NCBI GenBank assembly: GCA_036675025.1
Contig: JAKFFN010000055.1
Location: 1-64,000, forward strand
From: JAKFFN01 sp036675025
GTDB lineage: Bacteria > Sumerlaeota > Sumerlaeia > Sumerlaeales > Sumerlaeaceae
Direction: 5' to 3'
DNA length: 64,000 bases
Part shown: positions 1-8,945 of the stretch, piece after piece
Position numbering within the stretch: the first letter of the stretch is position 1
Layout: each line of letters starts with the position of its first letter
Program-made: the position numbers and the translations under genes
Notes under the pieces: generated by a model
The model's input: the letters and a program-made list of their open reading frames with translations, nothing else
Told to the model about the DNA's origin: nothing
Databases searched by the model: none

Positions 1-1644
1 CAGCCCCTCGTCATCCTCGAGATTTAGCGCCGCATGCGCACCATGTTCCCTGATCCGCTCCTGCCGCGTAGCCTTGTTTGCGCGCCCGCGCGCAGGCGCC
101 ACACTCAACACAGCCTCCCGCAGCCCCCGCAGCACCTTCCACCCCTCGGCGCTTACCTTCAGCACCGGATACTCGCCATCCGATCTGAACAGCAGGTCAT
201 GCGACAGGCACTCATCAATCCAACGCCGAACCTGCGCCATCGGCGCATCCTGCAGCAGGCCAAACGTCGAAAGCTCATAATGATACGGCTGCACGCCCTC
301 CGTCTCACCACGCAGCACCTTCGCCATATACACAGCACCATAGCGCTCCTGCAGCCTGATGCAACACGACAGGATCTTCTGCGCGATCACAGTGCTTTCC
401 GGGTGGCAATTATCCTCAGCACCATCGCCGCCGCAGTTGTCGCAATTTCCGCAATCCGTCTTCGTCCACTTCTGCCCGAAATACTCCACCAGCTGCCGGT
501 GGCGGCATTTCGCCGAAGTCGCAAACTGCTCAATTTCTCGAAGCCGCTGCGCGCGCACCTTGTTCATCGCGTCATCTACGTTATCCTGGTGCTCATAGAT
601 CGTCCGCCACTTCGATCCGTCGCCTCCAGAATAAAGCAGCACACACTCCGCCGGCAGCCCGTCCCTGCCCGCGCGCCCCGTCTCCTGCTGGTAATGTTCA
701 ATACTTGCCGGCATACCCGCATGCACCACAAACCGCACGTTCGACCGGTCAATACCCATTCCAAAAGCCACCGTCGCAATCACCGCATCCAGTCGCTCCG
801 CCGTGAAATCCTCCTGCACCTTCTTGCGCCGCGCCGCCTCCAGCCCCGCATGATACGCCGCCACCTCAAATCCCTGCCCACTCAAATGCGTCGCCAGCGA
901 TTCCGTATCCTTCCGCGAGATGCAATACACAATCCCGCCCTTGCCCTCATGCCCCCGTAAAATATCCTCCACCTGCTGCTTGCGGTTGCTCCGCCGCTCC
1001 ACCCGGTAATGCAGGTTCGGCCTGTGGAAGTCACCCACAATAATCGCCGGGTCTCGCAACCCCGCCTGCTGCACAATATCATTGCGCACAGGTTCGGTCG
1101 CCGTCGCCGTCAGCGCGCAGATCGGAATTTTCGGAAACCGCGTACGCAGCGTCTTCAATCGTCGATACTCCGGCCTGAAATCATGCCCCCACTGGCTAAT
1201 GCAATGCGCTTCATCAATCGCAAAAAACGCCGGCGGATTCTGATCCAGGAAACCCAGGAACCACTCAGACAGCAGCCGTTCCGGCGCCACATAAAGCAGC
1301 CGCACCTGGTTCTGGCGCCACCGGTTAATGATCAGCTTAAAGTCATCCGTCGATACCGTGCTGTTAATAAACTCCGCCTCAACCCCCAGCTGCTGCAGCG
1401 CCGCCACCTGGTCATGCATCAGCGAGATCAGCGGCGAAACCACCAGCGCCCGCCCCCGCGTAATGGCTGGCAACTGGTAACACAGCGACTTGCCCCCACC
1501 TGTCGGCAATACCACCACCGTATCCCGCCCACTATGAATATGCTGCACCGCCTCACCCTGGAACGGGCGAAAATTTGCATAGCCCCAGAATTCCTTCAAA
1601 GTCCCCAATAGCTTTTTCGTATCGTCGGCAGGCAGCTGATTCAC
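1..1644 (-). CDS. recQ: ATP-dependent DNA helicase RecQ (3' end outside window)
   Basis: Superfamily 2 3'-5' DNA helicase acting in recombination and repair. The minus strand is open from a GTG at 1644 to the window edge (548 codons). Visible in order: the Q-motif region (FRPFQGEAV, residues ~25-33), Walker A TGGGKS (~48-53), the DEAH box in AIDEAHCISQW (~143), motif III LTATAT, motif VI QQETGRAGRDG (~310), then the RecQ zinc-binding cysteines (KCRHRQLVEYF and CGNCDNC, ~373-405) and most of an RQC winged-helix region. Any HRDC domain would lie off-window. GTG is preferred because an in-frame stop lies ten codons upstream with no ATG between, and the helicase core begins about 20 residues later. 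A GGGAG stretch sits about 12 nt upstream. Codons are strongly C/G-ending. Nothing looks broken. Confidence 0.95.
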   Translation of the reverse strand, partial: MNQLPADDTKKLLGTLKEFWGYANFRPFQGEAVQHIHSGRDTVVVLPTGGGKSLCYQLPAITRGRALVVSPLISLMHDQVAALQQLGVEAEFINSTVSTDDFKLIINRWRQNQVRLLYVAPERLLSEWFLGFLDQNPPAFFAIDEAHCISQWGHDFRPEYRRLKTLRTRFPKIPICALTATATEPVRNDIVQQAGLRDPAIIVGDFHRPNLHYRVERRSNRKQQVEDILRGHEGKGGIVYCISRKDTESLATHLSGQGFEVAAYHAGLEAARRKKVQEDFTAERLDAVIATVAFGMGIDRSNVRFVVHAGMPASIEHYQQETGRAGRDGLPAECVLLYSGGDGSKWRTIYEHQDNVDDAMNKVRAQRLREIEQFATSAKCRHRQLVEYFGQKWTKTDCGNCDNCGGDGAEDNCHPESTVIAQKILSCCIRLQERYGAVYMAKVLRGETEGVQPYHYELSTFGLLQDAPMAQVRRWIDECLSHDLLFRSDGEYPVLKVSAEGWKVLRGLREAVLSVAPARGRANKATRQERIREHGAHAALNLEDDEGL

Positions 1645-2350
1645 GCGTTTTCTTAGCTCCCTGCGCTGCAGGAATTCTTGTCACGGAGAATTAAATGCAG
1701 CCTTGCTCCCGTGCCGCGCAAATACTAGAACCGGCGCCCCCGCGGTTTGGTACTTGTTTCACATCTAAACCTCAAACTTACACCCGCTTTAACCTTTTTA
1801 CCAGCGGCTTTACGCGCGCTGAGTGCGCCAGGTAAGAAGCTCTTATCTGCACCCGAAATTGATTTCACTGCAGTTCAATTTTTATCCGCCACCAAGCTGC
1901 ATTTCTATGCAGATTAGGCCCGGTTTATGCTTCACCGCTCTTGTTATGTAATGCATTGTAAAAACCGGATGAGTCTGCTGCCCCGCCAGAGCTCCAGGTC
2001 TCGTCCGAAGTTTGCAGTGGGGGAAGAAAGTAGTAGTTGTACTGCAACATTGAACAAGACCGACGCCAGTGTGCGCTACTCCCGCCACGGATGCGAACAA
2101 TATAGGGTCTGATTACCTGCTTCGCACCGTCTTCCGATTACCATCGGCCTGATTAACCCGCTCACATACGATGCGACCCGGGCTGCACGTATGTAGCCAC
2201 CTATATCTCCAGGCAGCAGCATCTGCTATCCTGGAATGCTTCTGGGCATGCAGGCGATTCAATGTCGCTCTGCCTCCTCTTATTTGCCCCTGCCCGCAAC
2301 TTAGTGGGCCCTCATTTCAACCTACCTTATTGAAATACTGGAGAAAGCTC
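1645..2350. other. Intergenic region between divergent recQ and the HYR protein gene
   Basis: About 700 nt without a supportable gene. It should hold the promoters of recQ (leftward) and of the secreted repeat-protein gene (rightward), but I could not identify a convincing -35/-10 pair. Short open frames on both strands have no recognisable protein character. The last bases carry the GGAGAAAG ribosome binding site of the gene starting at 2351. Confidence 0.6.
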
Positions 2351-5176
2351 ATGTGTTCACACGACTCTTCCCCGGCCCACACACCGTGCGCCTGGCGGAC
2401 CTATCTTCCTGCATGCACCTGCCTGCGATTTAAAAGAGTTATCACAGCCGCAGTAGCCTTAACGGCGGTTCTTTTTATGAACTCCGCCTATGCGCAACCG
2501 AGATTTGAAATCAAGGCCATTACATGGGATGTAATTGGCCTTGATAGCAACAAACCTAGTACTGACGGTCCTGTCGATTTCCCGCTCGCAGTCCGTGTGA
2601 AATATATAGGTGCAGTGCCCGCCAATAATGTTGTAGTAAAGGCGGTCCTCGGTCCGGGAGGAAACCCAAACGTAAACCTGGACAACCTTGATGAATTGAC
2701 CAAGGCTACGATGGCTCCAAATGAGGTGGCTGATTTTTACTTCAACATAAAAATCACCACGCCTACATTGAACAACGAGCCTGGTTTCTTCAGTATAATC
2801 GGCAATTCAGCTACTACAAAACTATACAAGGTAACTGTTTCTGCAGATGGGGTGCCCGCGAAGTCTACCCCAGATAATCGTCAGCTGTTTGTGGAGAAAA
2901 TTCTCTCTCAAAACCGAAACTCTGTTGCGCCAACGCTGGAAGTGGATAATCCGGAACTGCCGTTTTTTGCAGGACAAACCCGTATGTTCACACTTAAAAG
3001 CGAAACTGCTACAGGATATGATCAGCAGGAAACCAGCATTAACTTTCCGAATGATATCTTCCAGGTTGTGGCGGTAAAAGCCGTTTATGATGAACCTGCA
3101 AACGGAGAGATTTTGCAAAACGAAACCCAGTTCGTGGCACCATTTGATCCTCTAGTAAAGACAACAGGCAAGTTCACCACGAACAAGGTCTACGTAGACG
3201 GATGTGGCTGGGTTACTGATTTCACGGATACAGATAACTACATGACATCAAACAACTCTTGCACCAATAATCCAATGATCATGGAAAGCCAGACCGGAAA
3301 AATTGGTGGTAAAATTGAAACCCTGTTCGTCGTAAAGGTTGTGCAAAACATCATCGAGCCAGTGCATCTGGATTACCTGGTGCACGACCATTCGGGAAGC
3401 AGCTTCCACTATAACTTTATGGAAGACATCTTTACGATTATCCCGACGAACATCAAGGTCACAAAGACTGCCCCGGCCACTGTTGAAGTTAACACCAACT
3501 TCAACTATACGATCGTAGTCGAAAACACCAGTACCGAAGCAGCTGACAACGTCGTGTTAACAGATTCACTCCCACCATGCGTCTCATTTGTCAGCGCTGA
3601 CCCGGCCCCGGTAGACGCTGGTGCAAATCCACTGGCCTGGAACTTGGGAACCCTCGCAGCCGGCGCCAGCCGAACCTTTACGGTAGTAGCGAAATCCGGG
3701 TGTACAGAAGGCAACTGTAAGAACGAGGCAGAGGTTGCTACAACTGACATCGAGACGAACTACGCTGATAACAAGGATGATGCGACCGTCGACATCCAGG
3801 ATACTACGCTGCCGATCATAACATGTCCGGGAAACAAGACATTGGATTGCCCGGCTGATACTACTGTCCCTACAAATGGTACTGCCACTGCAACAGACAA
3901 CTGCCCCGGCGTAGTTGTGACTTCTAGCGATAAATTTACGCCTGCCTGTGGCAACACCGGAACGCTGGTGCGCACTTGGAAGGCCACAGATGCAGCTGGC
4001 AATATGGCAACTTGTGATCAGACGATCACCGTTCGCGATAACACCCCACCCACACTCACCGTTCCCGCAGATAAAACGTTGGATTGTCCTTCAGGCACCG
4101 GCACCGATATTACAGGCGTAGCGACTGCAACAGACACCTGCGACGCGTCTGTGATTCCGACCTTTACCGATAAGACAACTGCCGGCTGCGGTGCGACAAA
4201 GGTGGTCGTCCGCACATGGACAGCCAAAGATGATTGTGGAAACGAAGTGTCCAAGGACCAGACCATTACGGTTCGCGATAACACCCCACCCACACTCACC
4301 GTTCCCGTAGATAAAACGTTGGATTGTCCTTCAGGCACCGGCACCGATATTACAGGCGTAGCAACTGCAACAGACACCTGCGACGCGTCTGTGATTCCGA
4401 CCTTTACCGATAAGACAACTGCCGGCTGCGGTGCGACAAAGGTAATCGTCCGCACATGGACAGCCAAGGATGATTGTGGAAATGAAGTCTCCAAAGACCA
4501 GACAATCACTGTTCGGGATAACACAGCTCCATCAGTTACTTGCCCGGCCGATATTAATCTGCCACCGCCAGTTGCCCCCGCAACCTGCTCCCAGGCTGAT
4601 TATCCGACTATCACTGCGACAGACGCCTGCGATAACAACGTTACAATTACGTTTGATCCGCCAGAGGCAGAAGCCTGCTTCCCATGCGGCACCACAAACG
4701 TTGTAACAGTCACGGCTGAAGATGACTGCGGCAATAAGAGCACCTGCACGTTCAACGTAATCGTTGCAGATTGCCCCGACGGCTGCAGCCTGACCCAGGG
4801 CTTCTGGAAAAACCATCCGGAAGATTGGCCGGTAGAATCATTGACTCTTGGCACCGTGCCCTACACCAAAGCACAATGCATCCAGATACTCCAGACGCCG
4901 GTTAAAAAGAACGGCCTGGTTGCTTTGGCTCATCAGCTGATCGCTGCCAAGCTGAATGTCATAGAGAATGCCGACAGTTCCTGCATCTCGACGTACATTA
5001 CCCAGGCTGATGCTCTCATAGGTGACCTCTCTATTCCGTCAGTCGGAAACGGAAAACTGACCACCAAGCAGGCATCATTCCTCAACAATGTACTCGACGA
5101 CTTCAACAACGGCCGCCTCTGCGCGCCGCACTGCGATGACGTCGAACCAGATCCTGTCACCTTCAAGATCTTCTAA
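2351..5176 (+). CDS. Secreted multidomain protein with DUF11 and HYR-like repeats and a C-terminal QGFWKNH domain
   Basis: Predicted exported or surface protein of 941 residues, function unknown. The ATG at 2351 follows GGAGAAAGCTC; upstream in-frame extension is not protein-like. After a cysteine-containing N-terminal stretch there is a hydrophobic segment (VITAAVALTAVLF) ending in SAYAQ, a plausible but long signal peptide. Residues ~40-360 resemble an exported beta-rich region. Next come a DUF11-type repeat (TKTAPATVEVN... to about residue 480) and four HYR-like Ig modules (residues ~485-800), each with TCP/TVP, LDCP, ATATD and DDCGN signatures. Modules two and three are almost identical at DNA level. 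The C-terminus begins CSLTQGFWKNHPEDWP, a motif known from secreted proteins of several phyla, followed by ~110 residues with paired cysteines. HYR and DUF11 modules are usually adhesive or structural. The gene is monocistronic, followed by a strong terminator. Confidence 0.85.
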   Translation: MCSHDSSPAHTPCAWRTYLPACTCLRFKRVITAAVALTAVLFMNSAYAQPRFEIKAITWDVIGLDSNKPSTDGPVDFPLAVRVKYIGAVPANNVVVKAVLGPGGNPNVNLDNLDELTKATMAPNEVADFYFNIKITTPTLNNEPGFFSIIGNSATTKLYKVTVSADGVPAKSTPDNRQLFVEKILSQNRNSVAPTLEVDNPELPFFAGQTRMFTLKSETATGYDQQETSINFPNDIFQVVAVKAVYDEPANGEILQNETQFVAPFDPLVKTTGKFTTNKVYVDGCGWVTDFTDTDNYMTSNNSCTNNPMIMESQTGKIGGKIETLFVVKVVQNIIEPVHLDYLVHDHSGSSFHYNFMEDIFTIIPTNIKVTKTAPATVEVNTNFNYTIVVENTSTEAADNVVLTDSLPPCVSFVSADPAPVDAGANPLAWNLGTLAAGASRTFTVVAKSGCTEGNCKNEAEVATTDIETNYADNKDDATVDIQDTTLPIITCPGNKTLDCPADTTVPTNGTATATDNCPGVVVTSSDKFTPACGNTGTLVRTWKATDAAGNMATCDQTITVRDNTPPTLTVPADKTLDCPSGTGTDITGVATATDTCDASVIPTFTDKTTAGCGATKVVVRTWTAKDDCGNEVSKDQTITVRDNTPPTLTVPVDKTLDCPSGTGTDITGVATATDTCDASVIPTFTDKTTAGCGATKVIVRTWTAKDDCGNEVSKDQTITVRDNTAPSVTCPADINLPPPVAPATCSQADYPTITATDACDNNVTITFDPPEAEACFPCGTTNVVTVTAEDDCGNKSTCTFNVIVADCPDGCSLTQGFWKNHPEDWPVESLTLGTVPYTKAQCIQILQTPVKKNGLVALAHQLIAAKLNVIENADSSCISTYITQADALIGDLSIPSVGNGKLTTKQASFLNNVLDDFNNGRLCAPHCDDVEPDPVTFKIF
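4031..4510. repeat. Two tandem 240-bp repeats inside the HYR protein gene
   Basis: Copies 4031-4270 and 4271-4510 start with the same bases (gttcgcgata acacccc) exactly 240 bp apart. They encode one 80-residue HYR module each. The first ~170 bp differ at only a couple of positions and the last ~70 bp carry several mostly synonymous changes. This indicates recent duplication or gene conversion. More diverged modules lie on both sides. Confidence 0.95.
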
Positions 5177-5223
5177 AACTCTCCTTCACCAGAAAGTACA
5201 AAACTGGATCTTTAGGCGACACT

Positions 5224-5254
5224 GGGGCTCCTCGAAAGAGGAGCCCCTCTTTTA
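5224..5254 (+). terminator. Rho-independent terminator after the HYR protein gene
   Basis: Perfect 10-bp stem GGGGCTCCTC / GAGGAGCCCC with a GAAA loop (5224-5247), followed by TCTTTTATAT. It lies 47 nt after the stop codon. Confidence 0.93.
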
Positions 5255-5331
5255 TATCCAACCACCCCCCGGAAACATCGCACCCAAAAGGCAGTCTTAC
5301 CCTTAAAATTCCGACAGAAAAGGACACGCCG

Positions 5332-5442
5332 ATGCAGCGGATGCCAGTTTGGTTAAAGGTGGTACTCTTCGCCTTGCTTGTGCTCGTCGCCGTTGCAGTC
5401 ATCTATTTCGTCTTCATGTACCTGCTCCCATACATCGTCTAA
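5332..5442 (+). CDS. Small single-span membrane protein (36 aa)
   Basis: ATG at 5332 to TAA at 5442. The peptide has a short basic N-terminus (MQRMPVWLK), then about 26 hydrophobic residues (VVLFALLVLVAVAVIYFVF) and ends MYLLPYIV. An AAAGGA element lies about 8 nt before the ATG. It sits alone between a terminator and the GH3 gene, 60 nt ahead of the latter. Its function is unknown. Membrane-peptide composition plus a ribosome binding site make it credible, but there is no recognised family. Confidence 0.55.
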   Translation: MQRMPVWLKVVLFALLVLVAVAVIYFVFMYLLPYIV

Positions 5443-5502
5443 TATCCACACCGCGTTGCTTTCAGCTTGCATGAGGTTTACGCGCGTCTTACCCACCAGC
5501 CT

Positions 5503-7752
5503 ATGTCTATCCGATCCTTTTTCTGCTTGAGCTTCGTCGCGGGCGCACTGACACTCGCCACCGCCCAGACCGTTCCGGCCTATAAAGATTCCAAAGCCCC
5601 CATTGAAGACCGCGTGTCCGATCTGATGTCACGCATGACATTGGAAGAAAAGGTCAACATCTGCCACGGCAACTTCACCAGCGGCGGCATCCCCCGCCTT
5701 GGCATTGCCCCGCTTTACATGCTCGATGGTCGCCAGGGGCTGCGCCCGGTTGACGACGACAAAGGCACCAAAACCACCGCATTGCCCAGCGTCCTTTCCC
5801 TGTCGTGCACCTGGGATGAAGCCGCCGCTCAGCAATTCGGCCGCGTTCTCGCAGAAGAAATGCAGGCCTTCAACCGCCACGTGCTCCTCGCCCCCATGCT
5901 CAATCTCATCCGTTCACCCCTCGGCGGCCGCAACTTTGAAAACTTCGGAGAAGACCCATACCTCGTCAGCCGGATGGGCGCCGCTTACATCCAGGGCGTG
6001 CAGGAGCAGGGGATAGGCGCCTGCGCATGTCTGCTCGTCGCCAACGACTGCGAACACCGTCGTCACCAGACCAGCTCCAACATGGACGACCGCACCCTGC
6101 GCGAACTCCACCTGCTCCCTTACGAAATGTCCGTCCGCGAAGGCAACGTCTGGAGCATGATGACCGGTAACAATCTCCTCAACGGCACCCATTGCGCCCA
6201 CCATCAGGATTTGCTCCAGGGCATCATGAAAGACGAGATCGGCTTCGACGGCGTCATGATCACAGACTGGCGCGCCGCCTACGATACTGTACCCGCCGCC
6301 ATTGCCGGAACCGATATGACCACCGGCTTCTGCAGTTATGTGTTCGGCAAAGGAAACCTGCTGAAAGCCGTCAATGAAGGCGCCGTTTCTAAAGCACTCC
6401 TCGACGACAAAGTCCGCCGCGTCCTCCGGCTTTATGCCCGCAGCGGCGTGCTTGATCCGGCGCTACAGCCGGAAGGCGAACTTGATAGTCCCGCCCACCG
6501 CAAAGCTGCCCGCCAGCTTGCCGCCGAAGGCATGGTGCTGCTGAAAAACGAAAATGGCGTGCTGCCCCTCCAAAAAGACCAGGTCAAAAGAATCTTCGTA
6601 ACCGGCCCCGCTGCCGACATCGTCGCCCAGGGCGGCGGATCCGGCAGTGTCCCCGCAGCAATTAGCATCACCCCGCTACAGGGCCTGCGCGCGGCCTTCC
6701 CCAATGCCGAAGTCATCCACCATCCATATTCCGCGCCCATAAACCCGAAGGTTCGCAAAGCGGCCCAGGAATGGGATGACGAAACCACATCCGCACGCCG
6801 CCGCCGCGCCCGCAATGGCAACGGCAAGAATGAGACATCAACGGAAACCCTTGTCCAGGCCGCCGCCGGTGCAGACGCCATAATCTTTGTAGCAGCCGGC
6901 ACCATCGCCAGCGAAGGCCGCGATCTGCCCCACATGGACCTGCCCGGAGATCAGGCCCGCGACATCGCCCGGCTAGCCGCAGCTAATAGCAAAACCGTCG
7001 TCGTCCTGGCAAACAATGGCGCCGTCTCGCTTACCGGCTGGGGCCAAAAAGTTCCCGCCATCCTCGCCGCCCACTACTCCGGCCAGGCCAGCGGTCATGC
7101 CCTTGCAGATGTTCTCACCGGACAGCTCAACCCTGGCGGAAAACTATCCTACACCTTTGCAAAGCAGCTCGATGACTACGCCGTCCACGCCGTAGGGGAG
7201 TGGCCAGCCAAACTCGTCCTCGATAAAGAACCCGCCCCACCCGGCTTCACGCCCGAAGAGCGTAAAGCTACCCATGCCTACAGCACCGAATACAAAGAAG
7301 GGATATTTGCCGGATATCGCTGGCTTGATGAGAAGAAAATCCAGCCCGCCTACCCCTTTGGTCACGGCCTCAGCTACACCACATTCACCCTGGCCGGCCT
7401 CCAGGTAAAACAACAAGGCGACACTTATCGCGTAATCTGCACCGTCAAAAACACCGGCACCCGCGCCGGTAGCGAAGTCGTGCAGGTCTACGTAGCCCCG
7501 CAGCAGGAAGCAGCGCTTCCCCGTCCGCCAAAAGAACTCAAAGGCTTCGCCAAGGTAAAGCTGGAGCCCGGCGCATCAAAGCAGGTAGAAATCGACCTCC
7601 GCCCCACAGCCCTGGCCTACTACGACCCAACCCTAAAAAAATGGAAAACCGAACCCGGCAACTACGAAATCCAGGTAGGCAACTCCAGCCAGAACCTCCC
7701 CCTCAAACAAACCATTAATAACGAAACCCAAAAACTCCACGACCATTACTGA
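5503..7752 (+). CDS. Exported glycoside hydrolase family 3 (beta-glucosidase-like)
   Basis: GH3 enzyme of 749 residues expected to cleave beta-linked sugars from glycan ends. ATG 5503 gives a clean signal peptide (MSIRSFFCLSFVAGALTL, cleavage after ATA-Q); a TTG twelve codons upstream is open but adds a poor leader. The N-terminal (alpha/beta)8 domain shows MTLEEKVN, LDGRQGLR, GGRNFENFGEDPYL and the nucleophile motif GFDGVMITDW (Asp255). The second alpha/beta sandwich starts near GMVLLKNENGVLPL and contains GGSGSV. A C-terminal fibronectin-III-like domain (EVVQVYV...PPKELKGF) ends the protein. The substrate-binding Lys-His pair usual before V-A-N-D/N (KHFVAN) is replaced by Leu-Leu at 177-178, so substrate or activity may differ. 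Codons are strikingly C-ending compared with neighbours. Confidence 0.92.
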   Translation: MSIRSFFCLSFVAGALTLATAQTVPAYKDSKAPIEDRVSDLMSRMTLEEKVNICHGNFTSGGIPRLGIAPLYMLDGRQGLRPVDDDKGTKTTALPSVLSLSCTWDEAAAQQFGRVLAEEMQAFNRHVLLAPMLNLIRSPLGGRNFENFGEDPYLVSRMGAAYIQGVQEQGIGACACLLVANDCEHRRHQTSSNMDDRTLRELHLLPYEMSVREGNVWSMMTGNNLLNGTHCAHHQDLLQGIMKDEIGFDGVMITDWRAAYDTVPAAIAGTDMTTGFCSYVFGKGNLLKAVNEGAVSKALLDDKVRRVLRLYARSGVLDPALQPEGELDSPAHRKAARQLAAEGMVLLKNENGVLPLQKDQVKRIFVTGPAADIVAQGGGSGSVPAAISITPLQGLRAAFPNAEVIHHPYSAPINPKVRKAAQEWDDETTSARRRRARNGNGKNETSTETLVQAAAGADAIIFVAAGTIASEGRDLPHMDLPGDQARDIARLAAANSKTVVVLANNGAVSLTGWGQKVPAILAAHYSGQASGHALADVLTGQLNPGGKLSYTFAKQLDDYAVHAVGEWPAKLVLDKEPAPPGFTPEERKATHAYSTEYKEGIFAGYRWLDEKKIQPAYPFGHGLSYTTFTLAGLQVKQQGDTYRVICTVKNTGTRAGSEVVQVYVAPQQEAALPRPPKELKGFAKVKLEPGASKQVEIDLRPTALAYYDPTLKKWKTEPGNYEIQVGNSSQNLPLKQTINNETQKLHDHY

Positions 7753-7767
7753 CCCAATCATCAGTAG

Positions 7768-7786
7768 GGCAGGCGTCCCGCCTGTC
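7768..7786. repeat. Short palindrome (CAGGCG-tcc-CGCCTG)
   Basis: A 6-bp stem with 3-nt loop at 7770-7784, extended by flanking GG/CC. It resembles the small palindromic cassettes further along this gap. It lies 17 nt after the GH3 stop and has no T-tract, so it is not an obvious terminator. Confidence 0.6.
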
Positions 7787-7874
7787 ACAGTGGAGCCCAA
7801 AATCCGTCAAATCAAAAGAAACTCAATAACTGGAATGATAACGTCAAAACAACGATCCAACAAATTTGGAGTGC

Positions 7875-7896
7875 CGGCAGCTTGCTGCCGCTTTTC
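7875..7896 (+). terminator. Hairpin with T-rich tail downstream of the GH3 gene
   Basis: CGGCAGC-tt-GCTGCCG (7875-7890) followed by CTTTTCTG. It could terminate the GH3 transcript 120 nt after its stop, or be another palindromic repeat unit; the CGGCAGC core is of the same type as nearby cassettes. Confidence 0.5.
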
Positions 7897-8016
7897 TGTA
7901 ACTCCAAATCACCCTCTAAAAATTCCCAATGTAACCCTCCACACTTCAATGCTACAATCCAAACTTGAACCACTCTCCACTCTCCAACCTACGTAAAAGC
8001 GATTCAACTTCACAAC

Positions 8017-8511
8017 ATGAAACCTCCGTATACAAAAACACAGCGCTTCCTGCTGATACTCGGAATCACCATATGCGTAGCATTGATGATCTTAACCGTC
8101 ACGCCGAATTACCTCACCACTCCTCCTCGCAGTTCCTCAAGGGCACTAAGCGATCTGCGTACCATGGCTACTGCATTGGAAACCTACTATATAGACTGGG
8201 AATCGTATCCACCAGGCTCAAGTGCGGTTTCATTGACCACTCCTGTCCAACATCTGTGCTACTTGATGCCGGACAGATATTCCCCATCTGAAGCCGCACC
8301 GGAACCATATCTCTACTACGCATCGCCCGCAGCCTACCTTGTCTACTCCCGTGGACCAGACAAAGACGTCGACCTATATCCTAACGGAGACTTTCTGCAA
8401 CCCAACGACGATTCTTCCCTCATGCCATTCACTTTCGACGTCACCAACGGCACCAACAGCAGCGGTGACCTCTGGCGAAAGGGCAGTTTCAAAGATTATG
8501 GAAATCACTAA
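8017..8511 (+). CDS. Pseudopilin-like (GspG-type) single-pass membrane protein
   Basis: 164 residues. A basic N-terminus (MKPPYTKTQRF) precedes one transmembrane helix (LLILGITICVALMILTV), then a helix with SRALSDLRTMATALETYY and DWESYPP, and a C-terminal head with YLVYSRGPDKDVDLYPNGDF. The alpha-helix followed by a Y-P loop and a GPD-x-D calcium-type loop is characteristic of type II secretion pseudopilins. The GFTLIE prepilin-peptidase site is absent, so it may be a plain membrane-anchored relative. Its last ~24 codons reappear downstream as part of a tandem duplication. No secretion-system genes are adjacent. Confidence 0.75.
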   Translation: MKPPYTKTQRFLLILGITICVALMILTVTPNYLTTPPRSSSRALSDLRTMATALETYYIDWESYPPGSSAVSLTTPVQHLCYLMPDRYSPSEAAPEPYLYYASPAAYLVYSRGPDKDVDLYPNGDFLQPNDDSSLMPFTFDVTNGTNSSGDLWRKGSFKDYGNH

Positions 8512-8840
8512 GCATCACAGAGATGAACAGCCGGCTTCAGCCGGCCAGACTTTGCACCCGCCTTTAGGCGGGGTGTATCAGGCTTCAAACAACCCCCTGC
8601 AGCCGGCTTCAGCCGGGCTTTCCAACCGCTCTCATGCCATTTACTTTCGATGTCACTAACGGCACCAACAGCAGCGGTGACCTCTGGCGCAAAGACAGCA
8701 TTTAAAACTCTCAAGAGCACGAAGCATCACATAGATGAACAGCCGGCTTCAGCCGGCCAGTCTTTGCACCCGCCTTTAGGCGGGGTGTATTAGGCGTCAA
8801 ACAACCCCTGCAGCCGGCTTCAGCCGGGCTTTCTACCGCT
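8419..8840. repeat. Tandem duplication (~211 bp x2) of a pseudopilin gene tail plus palindromic cassettes
   Basis: Copy 1 (8419-8630) begins inside the pseudopilin gene and runs through AGCATCACAGAGATGAACAG and three palindromes. Copy 2 (8631-8840) repeats the same order. Palindromes in each copy are GCCGGCTTCAGCCGGC, CCGCCTTTAGGCGG and CCGGCTTCAGCCGG. The coding part differs mainly at third positions (ttc/ttt, gac/gat, acc/act). Confidence 0.9.
8631..8705 (+). pseudogene. Remnant of a pseudopilin 3' end
   Basis: This stretch translates as LMPFTFDVTNGTNSSGDLWR then KDSI and a stop. It matches the C-terminus of the gene ending at 8511. It lacks a start, signal and transmembrane part. Synonymous differences suggest it descends from a functional paralogue whose 5' part was lost, perhaps by recombination between palindromic cassettes. 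Confidence 0.75.
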
Positions 8841-8880
8841 TTAGCACTACCACCTACACCGCTCACTGGCCACAAATTAC

Positions 8881-8945
8881 TAACCCCCAACCCCCAACCC
8901 CCAACCAACAACCACTAACCACTAACCACTATCCACTATCCACTA
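8881..8945. repeat. Low-complexity simple repeats (CCCCCAA)n and (CCACTAA/CCACTAT)n
   Basis: Three heptamers of AACCCCC type are followed by three or four units of accactaacc and two of ccactat. They abut the stop codon of the leftward DUF2314 gene. No coding role is apparent. Confidence 0.9.

Noticed and set aside
34..960. Long plus-strand open frame opposite recQ
   Set aside because: It is antisense to RecQ, whose minus-strand frame has all helicase motifs; the plus-strand peptide is Arg/His/Pro-biased without any motif.
1009..1611. Second plus-strand open frame opposite recQ
   Set aside because: Same antisense shadow of the N-terminal helicase domain.
8419..8945. CRISPR-like array
   Set aside because: Only two long tandem units with coding content and palindromes, followed by simple repeats; no regular short repeats with unique spacers and no cas genes.
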